Below are positions 23,565 to 35,261 of a stretch of DNA of 64,000 nt, piece by piece. Source of the DNA: Symbiodinium natans (Eukaryota > Sar > Dinophyceae > Suessiales > Symbiodiniaceae); the NCBI GenBank assembly GCA_905221605.1, contig CAJNDS010002110.1:168501-232500 (forward strand), given 5' to 3'. The notes beneath the pieces are model-generated. The model made no database searches and had not been told where the DNA came from. It was given only the letters and a program-made list of their open reading frames with translations. The translations under genes were made by a program, and so were the position numbers. Positions within the stretch are counted from its first letter, which is position 1; each line of letters starts with the position of its first letter.

Positions 23565-23612
23565 ACACACTTGCCAGCGAGCGACGGCGAGTGTCGCTCT
23601 GGGAGACCTTGG
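23565..23612 (-). CDS. AAA ATPase exon: KVSQSD segment
   Basis: After TGCAG the frame reads TKVSQSDTRR once the split codon is restored. This matches the KVS.S.S region near the end of katanins. The downstream end and last exon are not settled; ASEWVVRMPAPAGIF-stop near 22500-22550 is a possible terminal exon. Confidence 0.65.
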
Positions 23613-26600
23613 CTGCAGGCGGAAGACCCTTAAAAGCCCTTAGCCTAGGGTTTAGGGTTTAGGGTTTAGGGTTTAGGGTTTAGGGTTTAGGGTTTAGGGT
23701 TTCGGGTTTAGGGTTGAGGGTTTAGGGTGCCCATTAAATACCCTTCCTGAACCCGAAGCCCTACCCGTGACTCCCAAACCCTGCAAAGATGTAGAGCAGA
23801 GCCCTGCCAAACTAGTAGGTAAATCCCAAACCCTACAAAATAGCAGCTTATAGCCTCTTAGAGGAGGCCCGGGTGCACCCCAAACCCCTCTGTCTCTCTC
23901 CCTAAACCCTAAACCCTAAACCCCAAACTCTAAACCCTAAACCCTAAGCCCCTAAACCTCTCTCTCCCTCTCTCTCGCAGATTCGGCTCTAAGACCTCCC
24001 TGAGCCCTTCCGACACCTAACGCCCCACCCCCAAAAAACCAGAGCAGTCGCAGCCCCTGAGCCCCTTGAGCCCTGAACCCAATCAGTTCCCCAATGCCCT
24101 AAACCCTAAGCCCTAAGTAAACCCTAAAGCTTTTGTTCATCCTGAACCCCAAGAGGTCCCCCCCAAAACCCTACCATCTAAACCCTAAACCCTAAACCCT
24201 AGCCCTAAACCCTAAACCCTAAACACTTTACAACTTCGAGCCATGGAGCCGAGGGCTGCACGCCTGAGGCAGCTTCGGGGGTTTAGGGTTTAGGGTTTAG
24301 GGTTTAGGGTTTAGGGTTTGGGGTGTAGGGTTTGGGGTGTAGGGTTTAGGGTTTAGGGTGACTTGGGGTTCAGGAGTTTAGGGTGAGTCGGGGTTCAGGG
24401 GATTCTGGTCTAGGGTTTAGGGTTCAGGGTGACTTGGGGCTAGGGCGATTTTTAGGGTGTAGGATCTACAGGGCTTAGGGCGGTGTCTTAGGGCTTGGAG
24501 ACGTGAGGGTTCGATTTGTTTTTTCCCTGCACGCAGCTGCATCGCAGGGCGGATGACGAGGTTCAGGGTTTAGGGTCAGAGTTTCGATTCTCACAGTGGC
24601 ATAGGCGGCGAGTTAGGGTTGTGGGTTTCGGGTTTACGTGGGTTTAGGGTTTGCGGGTGGACTAACAGGGTTTCTTAAAGGTGGAGGGAGAGTAACAAAA
24701 AGCTCCACCTTATCATTCATAAAATTGCAAGTGAGGGAGCCTAGAAACTTCATCCTCCAGAATAGCCTGGGAATTAAATGGGCTCCCCTTTTTAAGATTC
24801 TCGGGGCTTCTCGTATTGGCACCTAGCCCTAAACCCTAAACCCTAAACCCAAAACCCTAAACCCAAAACCAACTCGCAGCCCAGGAGCTTGCAATGGCAG
24901 CTTCAAAGTCCGCCATTGCCTGGGCTTGGGATTCCTCAACAGCCCGTATGTTGAGGGCTGAGGGTAGGGTTTAGGGTTTAGGATTTAGGGTTTAGGGTTT
25001 AGGGTTTAGGGTTTAGGGTTTAGGGTTTAGGGTTTAGGGTTTAGGGTTTAGGGTTTAGGGTTTAGGGTTGAGGGCCCAGGGCTTAGGGGATTTAAGGTAG
25101 GGTATAGGGCTCAGGTGCTGCCAAGCCCAAGATAAGGAGGCGGCTACCCTTATCGAAGAATGCACGTATCCAATCCAGTGCTGCACCCTTTATGTGAGGT
25201 TTACAAGGGCTTCTAACCCTACAAAGGAACGAGGGAATAAGGGTCTTTAGGATATATGGGGTTAAGGAGTTACGGATCTAGAAGGATGCTGGGAGATGTG
25301 GGAGGAGAGTGCGGGGGAGCCGCTGAGGGCCGGAGCCTAAACCCTAAACCCTAACCCTGAACCCTGAACCCAAAACCCTATAAAACCAAAACCCTGAACC
25401 CTAAGCCCCCAAGATGCAAAGGCCAATTGCATCCAAGAAGCCACTGAGAGGCTGCTGGTGTCCAGCTTGCCTGAAAAAAGGGCGATTACATGGAGAGGGG
25501 GTTAGGGTTTAGGGTTTAGGGTTCAGGGTTTAGGGCTTAGGGTTTAGGGCAACATCAACCCCCCCCATCCTTGTATGCCCCCCGCTCACTTGCAGGAACA
25601 TGAGTACAAATAAGTAGGGTTACCAGTGCCCGAAGGGGGGGTGATAACGATAGTTCCCCTACTTCTACTCCTACTGATAAGTACCCTAAACCCTGACCCT
25701 GAACCCTAAACCCTAACCCTCCAAGCATGGACCTCCTGGCGCACACAAACATTTGTAATCTTATGAGTGCGGCTGCCAATTCGCATTTTCCGGTAGCTTT
25801 GGCCCTGCGCACGACTCCGAAACCCTAAATCCTAAACCCTAAACCCTAAACCCAAACCCTAGAGCAGCTCGAAACCGTGAACCCTAAGCTCTTAGCCCAT
25901 TTTAGAATCTAGGGCTGATAGGGTTTAGGGTTTAGGGCTATTAACCCTAAACCCTAAAACCTTAAACTCTAAACACCAGACCCAAACGTCTAACCCGACC
26001 TTGAACTCCCTAAACCCTAAACCCCAAACCCTAAACCCTAAACCGTAAACCCAAAACCCTAAACCCTAAACCCTGAACGGCACCGGTGTGATACGGGGTG
26101 GAGTGCTTGGGGGGTGACGTGCTCCCGAAGCACAAAGCACCAACAAGTCGAGGTCAGAAACCTCAGAGAGAAGAGAAGTACATCCTACACCCGTGGAAAC
26201 CCCCAAGCCTCCCACAACCTACCCTAAACCCTAAACCCTAAACCCTAAACCCTAAACCCTGAATGAACCATCCCCTCAAGGCTCGCCTTCGCTGCGTAGC
26301 TGGACCAGCTCTGCTGGGGTGAGCCCGTCGACTAAACCTCAGGAAAATGGGGTTTGGGGGGTTGGGGATGGTTGTAGGGCTTGGGTTTGGGATGGCTTGG
26401 GGTTTAGGGTTTAGGGTTTTTAGGGTTTTTAGGGTTTTTAGGGTTTTTAGGGTTTTTAGGGTTTTCAGGGTTTATTAGGGTGTAGGGTTTTAAGGTTTGG
26501 GGTTTGGGGTTTGCGGTTTGGGGCTCTACAGATCTGCTTCTGGGCAATATCTCGGGCTGAGTCCCGGGTTTGGGGGCAAGTCTTGGTAGATCTGCAGAGC

Positions 26601-29600
26601 CGGGATGTGTTGCCTTCTTCCCTCTCTTCGAACCCAGACTCAGAGCATCAGCTGCGACTGCCTTATTCCCTTTCAACCCGAAACCCGAAATCCAACCTCT
26701 TTTGACCCCTAACCCCCCAAGCCCATATTTCTCTTACCCCTAAACCCTAAACCCCAGACCCATATTTCTACACCCTATACCCATCTCTCCCCCACCCCGC
26801 CTTCTTAGGCCGTACCCACCCTTTTCGAGGGTGCCTGGGAGAGTGGTGGAGTACGGCCCCCAGCCGTTCCTTTTGGGGACATGCCTGCCTCCTGCCTCCC
26901 TAGAAATTGCTTGGCCCCCCTCCCTCTTCCTGACTAACCTAGCCCCGTGAAGTCTTTGATGGTGGGAATTGAGGGCGGCAGCCCTAAACCCTAATTAAAA
27001 GGCAATGGTTTGGGTGGCCTGTTAAAGCTCACAACGGGAACGAGAAAGAAACCGAGTACCAATGAAAATTGTTGGACGCATTGAGAATGTGTGCCTTCGC
27101 ATGACATGCCGCCCCCCCCCCCCCTCCCCCACACCCCTGGTACCCTAAACCCTAAACCCTAAACCCTAAACCCTAAACCCTAAACCCTAAACCCTAAACC
27201 CTAAACCCTCCACCTCAAACAGCTCCCGGCTTCAATTCTTGCAGCCGAGGGGGGCGTCGCATGGGACTCATGGAGGCTTCGCGGCAAACAAGTTGGACCT
27301 GGGTTAGGGTTTAGGGTTTAGGGTTTAGGGTTTAGGGTTTAGGGTTTAGGGTTTAGGGTTTAGGGTTTAGGGTTTAGGGTTTAGGGTTTAGGGTTTAGGG
27401 TTTAGGGTTTAGTACCCTAAAGAAGCCCTTAGGGGATTAAATTTCGGGGGGGGGGGGGGGGGGTGGGGTATCAGGTGGCCAGGTACTCTATAGAACAGTG
27501 TCTTAAAGGCTTATATGGGAATCCCAAACCCGAAGCCCTAAACCCTCATTCCCAAGGATATCTTTATTCTATTTGTTGTTTATTTTTATTCATTTATTTT
27601 TTTGGGGGGGTAAAAGGAGGGACGCTTGTAAGGGTTTCGGGTTCGTGGCTTGGCGCTGGGGCTCTGAGGGGGCTCCTTTACGGGCCATTATCGGGTTTAT
27701 GGGGTTGAGGGTTTAGGGACCATCTAAAGGCATGGATGCAACTGGCACCCTTTCTAGGGCAGTATGGTCCTCCAAGAAACGTTTAAGCCTTCTCCCACGC
27801 GCACTTGTAAGGGTTAAGGGTGTCAGGTCTTAAGGGTGTCGGGTCGTACCCATAATCTAACGGCCGCAGCCCGCTGACATCTTGAAAAAGAGATGGTCGC
27901 ATGAGGATTCAGATGATACCTGATCTTGTAAAGAATAGGCTTCGTGTTCTCGAGGTCGATTTAGAGATTTTTAGAATTTTGAAATTGGAGTCATATACCC
28001 TATACTACTCTAATCCCTAGTTTAAGGTTGATGAACCATAAACCCTTTTAGGGTTCACTGGGTCCCCGTAGCTAGGCTTCGGGTTCTTGAGGTCGCTTTA
28101 GAGGATTTAGAATTTAGGGTACATTCGGCTCCGTCTCATCACCTGGGGCCCTCCATGGCCTCACTCTGGTACGTCTGGTCTAGGGTTTAGGGTTAGGGTT
28201 TAGGGTTTAGGGTTTAGGGTTTAGGGTTTAGGGTTTAGGGTTTAGGGTTAGGGTTTAGGGTGCAACTTTCGGATTCAGACACAAGCTGCGAACTTCAATC
28301 TCAAGCCCTCAACGCTGTTCACAAACCCTAAGCCCCATGCCCTATTTCCGACTATCTGCTGAAGAACCCCACAAAAATATGAAAGATCAGAATCCCTATA
28401 TTCTCCTTATACGGAGAGGAATATGCAGTTTTGGGGGTTCTCAAGCAAATAGTTTCGGGTCGGAAGTTACGACTGCCGAACCTTAGGCAGCTGCAGGCCC
28501 CCCCCCAAAGTCCCACTTAACGAGATCCAACAGCCCAACCCTGAACCGCGGCGTGGCTACAGATGCCCCCAGACCGGTTCTTGTTCAGGAACTCAAGCCA
28601 ACAAGCCGCTAAGTTAAGGCTAGGGTTTGGGGTTTCGGGTTTAGGGGTTATACAATTATTGTTAAAATATACTATGCTGTTTTACTTACTATGCGAGTCA
28701 AACTAAGGAACCTGAGTTGAAGCTCCTCATCAAGAGCACGGTACAGAATGCAGCGCAAGCCCTGTCTGCATGCCACCCGAAAGAGCCCAATTCCCCTTAA
28801 TTAAGCAACATACAAATATACCTTAACTTATAAATCTGGATCCTTACAATACATATATATATATATATATATTCTTAATTAAGGAATAATACTTTAGTTA
28901 TGGTATAGAGTCCATAATTACAAGGGTATTGGGCTCTTTGCCACCCGGGGGAGCTTTTCTCCAAGGCATTGTCGTTCAAGAGCCCATTCAGATTTACTTG
29001 AAGAGCCGTTCGGGCTCAAGGTGCCCCAAAGAGTTTAGGGTTTAGGGTTTAGGGTTTAGGGTTTAGGGTTTAGGGTATGAAGGAATAGACCTCAAGTCAT
29101 ACTAAGGCTCCCTCTACAACTTAAGGGATCTTCCTTAAGGAGCCTTGGGCTCTGGGTAGTACACATCCCATGAGTGCCCACCGCTACGAGTCACCTTTCT
29201 TCGTCTGCGGTGTTTAGTGCGCGAAGAGATGGGGGTTCGAGGTCCCTGCTCAATTCCCCGCACCCTACACCCTGAACCCTAAGCGAGCGACGTCGGCGCC
29301 GCTGTAGCGCTCGAGTTGCGCGGCAACGAGCGGCAAATCCACATCCTCTCATGGAGCGGTGGGGGTGGGGGTCCTACGAACACAACAATCCTGGGCTAAC
29401 ATTGGGGTCTGTACTACTACAACTCCCGTCATGGTACACGAGCCATCGACCTTTCAGGATTCATTTGTGACCCAAACCCTCCCAAATCCCGCTCCCCCCC
29501 CCCCGCCTCCCCAACCCCAAAACGGGATGAAGGGCCCGTTCTAACCCTAAACCCTAAACCCTAAACCCTAAATCCTAAACCCTGGTTCCGGGGGGGGACG

Positions 29601-32600
29601 ATGGGTGGCATGCTTCACCTCTCGCCCCGCTCTCCGGATGTTCAACCATCCTGAAAGTCATAGTTGGTGAGCTCTCAACATGATGGTCCCTTTTTTGGGT
29701 ACCCTAAATATCAGGGGGTCCGCCTTGTTTTTAAGAAAAAACACCAAAAGGGGCCCGAATTTAGAGGAGTGACGTATGTAAGGATTGAGCTCGGTCTGCG
29801 TGGTAGGGTTCAGGCTGACTACTCAACCCTAGACTCAGTACTGTTGGGATACCACTGCTGCCCTTCCTACACGAACCCCGGAATACCAAGCCCTGAGGCA
29901 ATAAATTTGTGTATATGGGATGTTGTTGGTTTAGGCTTCGGTTTGTAGGAGGGTTCATAACAGGCAGATGGGAGGTTAAAAGGGCTTTGCGGTTTACTTA
30001 GAGCGACACGTGCGGATTACTGTGCCATGCAGCCATTCAAATATCACCAGCACAGCACTTCCCCACCCAAGAATTCGCAGATTCAAAGCCCTTTGTGACA
30101 GTCAGCCCAAAGAGGTTCAGGATTTGAGGCTCAGGGTGGGAATTGGCTGAGCTGTCTGAACGAAAACCCCCAAAGCCGAACCCCTACATCGCGGCGGTTT
30201 TTTGAGTGTATAGGGTTTAGGGTCGACAAGTGCTGAAAGTCTTGCTTTTGGCCCGGTCCTCGGCTAGCACGATGTCCTGCCAGGGACAACAAGGGATGCT
30301 GTCAGACCCTACTAGGGTCGCGGTTTACGGTTTAGGGTTTAGTGTTTAGGGTGGAGGTGACTTTCTTTCTAGTTATGATTGATGTCCAGCCCTTAGTAAG
30401 CAAAACCTACGGAAGGCAATTTCTTTACTTAGGGGGATTTGACACGGGAGTGTTTCGCCTCAACCAGAGCCAGCTCGTCCCATGAACCTTCAGCTCGTTT
30501 AAAACACTAACCTCCCACACACACACACTGCAGGCCCCCCTAAACACTTTACGGCAAACCCTATACCCTAAACCCCTAAAGGCCCCAAAACCCTAAACCC
30601 AAAACCCAAAACCCAAAACCCCAAAACCCTAAACCCCAAACCCCAAACCCCAAACCCTAAACCCTAAACCCCAAACCCCTCGAGGCCCCTAAGCCCTGAG
30701 GCATGATGCCCCCCCACCCCCCCCCGCCCCTCCCCAGCCCCACATTGGGCCGCCTTGAGGAAGTGCTCAAGCATACGCTGTCGCGCTGCCTCCTCCGGCA
30801 ACGGGATGTAGATCCTGGCGTCCCCCACGCACAGCGAGCCCGAAAAAAAAAAGAAATGAAGAACCCGAAAGTGCAGGGTTTAGGGTCTCGGGTTTTAGGG
30901 TTCAGGGTTTTAGGGTTTAGGGTTTAGGGCACCATGTAAGCGGGAAACCGAAACTCTGAACCCTCAACGTTCTGAACCCCTAAGCCCCTAGGCCCAAGAG
31001 GAACCTAGGAATAACAAGAGCTCCCTTTTTGGCTCAAAGGCCTGAGGACCTATTCGCGGTTCCAGCTTAGAGTCCTGAACTGCGGTCTTTCTCCTCGCCT
31101 GAAGAACACCCCCGAACATGTGCCGGGTTACTCAAGACTTTTAAACTGGAAGCTCAACCTTGTAAACTCCAGTGCAACTCTTTAATCCCTAACCCAAAAA
31201 CCCTAGCTTTCCACCCTCTCGCGACACAGGCCTCTTCTCCAGCCGGCGACGGAGTGCCTCAACGCTTGGCAAATTCATGGGCACGAGGTTGAGGACAGAT
31301 GTGCTAAGAAGCCTAGAAACGTCAGCAATTATCCTAAACACAAGGTCGCTTCAGGAAGTTGGTTCTTTCATCCACTTACTTCTCCGAAGAACCAAGGAAT
31401 AAAGAGGGTTAACCTTCTATTTCTACTAAATATGGAACCCGAGAAGTTTAAAGTTCAGATATTGGCTGAGTAATCCCATGAGGGATTGCATCTTTCATCC
31501 GAGCCCGTATGGAAATCACAGTAGGCACTACAGAGGCTAAACTCGATGCTAAACTTGGAGCGCCCAGTCAAAGCTGGGTTTTTTAACTCACTAAACCCCA
31601 AGGGCTTAGGGTTGGGGGGGGGGGGGGGTGGTGTTGGAGGGAAACAAAGGCATTAAGACCTGTCTGCCCGAGATCCTAAGTGAGGCGTTCCTTAGTTGTC
31701 CAGTACCTAGGGCCCTAGGGGTTTTAAAGGTTAACCTTTGGGATTCTAAGGGGAATCTACTAACCCAAAAAGGTTAAAGGTTACCTACCCTCCTCAATCC
31801 ACAGAGGCCCTAAAACCTTAACAATCCTCCTAGGTAGGATAAGGGGCACCCTTAAAAGGGAACCCCTTCTTAACCCTCTTCTGGCTCTCTTAAACAGGGG
31901 CCTTATTCAGAGGGTCTATTTCCCCAAGGGGCCCCCTACTCTACTACTAAGGTCCTGAGAGTTGAGAGTTGAGAGTTCAGCACATCTCGGGCTCAGGGTT
32001 GTTGGACTTAAACCCTAAACCCTAAACCCTAAACCCTAAACCTTTCAGCCCTTAACATGCGTCACACTCGACGACCTCATTGCGTTACGCGATGACCCCT
32101 TCCGCAAGGCCCCCTGTTCACCTCCTAGCCATCCCGCAGCTAGGGTTTAGGGTTTAGGGTTTAGGGTTTAGGGTTTAGGGTTTAGGGTTTAGGGTTTAGG
32201 GTTTGGGGTTTGGGGTTTAGGGTTTAGGGTTTAGGATTGTTTTTGCCACCCGCCTAGGTTTTAGGGTTTAGGGTTTAGGGTTTCAGCCCCATGAGCATGA
32301 AGGAGCGACCAGCCCCCCAAAGAATTGATCACTGGCTCTTGCGGCCCCTGATATAGGGGTCGGCATAGCTACTAATGCGTATTTTTTAATGGTCCCTTTA
32401 TAATCATCCTAAACTCTAAGCCCTAAACCCGAAACCCCTGAACCCCAAACCCTATACTGTATAAATTGTACTATAATACCCTTTACCTTGTTTTTTTTAG
32501 GCGGCCCGATGGCTTCGGTTACCCAAAAACTACTATTTGCTTAAGAGCCCTAAAAGAATATTCAAAAAAAAAATCCTTAATAAGGAAGATTTTAATATTT

Positions 32601-35210
32601 TTCGGGTTTCTTAAGCAACTAGTAGAAAAAGGAACCCCTGAACCCTAAACCCTAGACCCTAAACCCTAAACCCTAAACCCTAAACCCACCCTCAATCCTG
32701 AGGAAGCCCCGCCACCCGGCACAAGGCCGACGCTGCTTTTCGTCGCGAGCCGGAGGCCGCATGGGTCCAAGCCCACCGCAGCGTGAAACTGGGTTTGCCC
32801 AAGCCCCGACCCCCAAACCGGGGCATTGGGGTTTCGGGTTTAGGGTTTAGGGTTTAGGGTTTAGGATAAAGGGTTTAGGGATCTTTGCAGCCGGTTATTT
32901 CCGAAAGCTTACCGGAATCCCTGGTTCGCCAACTTGAAGGGCTCGTGCAGCACGTCCTCGAAGAGTCCGAACCACTCGGCCTCCTGGCTTCGTAGGGTTT
33001 TAGGGTTGAGGGTTTAGGGTTTAGGGTTTAGGGGGTTGTGGCTTCTACCTAGGGGCTTCTAACCTGCGGTTATGTGGGGCTTAGGGTTTAGGGGTTTGTT
33101 GTTCTTTTGCCAGACCCAAGAGCATCCAGGAATCAAGAAGGTGCCCTTTTTTGGGTTAAAGAGGCGGCCCGTTTTGGTTTAAAGGGGGGCTTAAACCCTC
33201 AGGGCCCAGCCCTTGCCCTAAACCCTCAATCCTAAAGCCCAAAACCTACCACCCCCAAAAAGGGAATTTGAGCTAAACCCTAAACCCTAAACCCTAAACC
33301 CTAAAACCCTAAACCCTAAAACCCTAAACCCTAAACCCTAAAACCCTAATCCCCCCCAAAAAATGAATTTGGCCCCCAGGGATCCTATGAAGGGAAGCAG
33401 ACTCCACTTTGAAGGGCTCGACCTCGAAAGCCTACCTACTATTTTCTGAATTATTAATTAGGGTTTAGGGTTTAGGGTTTAGGGTTTAGGGTTTAGGGTT
33501 TAGGGTTTAGGGTTTAGGGTTTAGGGCCCCCCAAAACATGTGAAATATCTTCCGCATGAGAGTCATATTGGGTATTTTCCACAATACGGGTGCCCTTTCA
33601 TACCCCGATTTTGGGAAACCCTCATTTAGGGATTATTATCTTTCAGTTTTTGGTGGGGTGCTTAAACAAAACTAGCTACAGAGACTGATCCATTTAACCG
33701 AAGCCTCCTAGCAACTGGTGTTTAGGGTTTAGGTTTTAGGGTTTAGGCTTCCTGCTGCTTGATCTTGCTCAGAAAGAAGGCCATACCTGCTCCCGTCCCG
33801 GGTCTTCGGCTTTGACATGCGCAATCAAGGGTGGTTGAGGGTCTGGGGCTTTTGCTGAAAGGCAGGTCTGTGAGCGTGCTAGCTGCTAGCTGCTAGCTGC
33901 TAACTGCTAGCTGCTTAGCTGCTAATTGGTAGCTGCTGCCTGCTGGCTGCTTGCTGCGAGCTTTAATCACCAGGTATGAAAAGCATGTTGGGCTGAACAG
34001 CAGGCTCGGGCAAGCTTAGAGAACCGCACGAGCCTCAAGGCCCTTTTCAAGACGAGACTCAGGAGCAACTTCGGAATAAAAAAGGGTACCCTTTTTGGCT
34101 TCAAGGGGATTGAAGCAAATAAGGGCCTACGCCGGGTCCTAGAAGATAGCCTCGACAAAATCAAGCCACTGAACCCGACTCAACCCTAAACCCTAAACCC
34201 TAAACCCTAAACCCTAAACCCTAAACCCTAAACCCTAAACCCTAAACAACCCCCAAACCCTAACCCACTTCGGGGCTCGAACCCCTTAGCCCGGACAGCT
34301 GCGATGTTGACAGTGTCACATCCGCGTGCTCACTTGCACGAACAAACCCCCCTGAACCCTAAACCGTAAACAGCCAAGCAACCCTAAACCCTAAAACCCT
34401 AAAACCCTAAAACCCTCAAACCCTGAAACCCTGAAACCCTGAACCCTAAACCCTAAACCCTCAACCCTAAACCCAACAAGGAAAAGCAGCTGCCAAGCAC
34501 ATCCTGGGAGCGTCGCTCGTTGAGCTGCAACACCAAAGGCTCCCGGCGTGAGAGGCGGGGAATGCGGAGCAGCAGATAGTCGTCCTTTGGGTTTAGGGTT
34601 TAGGGTTTAGGGCTTCGGGTTTAGGGTTTGTTGGGGGTTTCCGACTTTGGGGGGATAGCTTAATGGGGTCATACGGGTCCTACTATTTTGGGGGGTCTAT
34701 CTTCGGGGTCCCCCATGTTCGTCGCTTCTTTCTCTAAGGGTATTTTCATAGGCCCTAGGGATGGTCCCTAACCTTGAGGGTTTAGGGTTTAGGGTTTAGG
34801 ATGTAGGGTTTAGGGTTTAGGGTGGTTCGGATGTAATTATGGGCCCCTGATTTGTAGAGGGTTGATGAGGGCTATTCAAGGGGGGGTCCTTTAGGTGTTT
34901 GTTTGCTGCTCGCCTCGCTGAACCGGAGGTCCGTCCACATCGCAGGGACAAGGGTTTAGGGTTTGGGGTTAGAAGACAGTCGTCCTTTCTTGCAGTTGCA
35001 TCTGTGTGCTATGAATTGGAGGCTTAGGGGTTGTGTGACTCTGGAACAGTACTTTGACTCGCAATCTTACTCTTGGTATTTGCTGTCATTGCGTCGTTAT
35101 CACCATCCGTGGATACTGGTTGTGGTTGTGGTTGGCCGTTGGCCGTTGGCCGTTGGCCGTTGGCCGTTGGCCGTTGGCCGTTGGCCGTTTGCCGCTGCCG
35201 CTGCCGCTGC

Positions 35211-35261
<51 letters not shown>

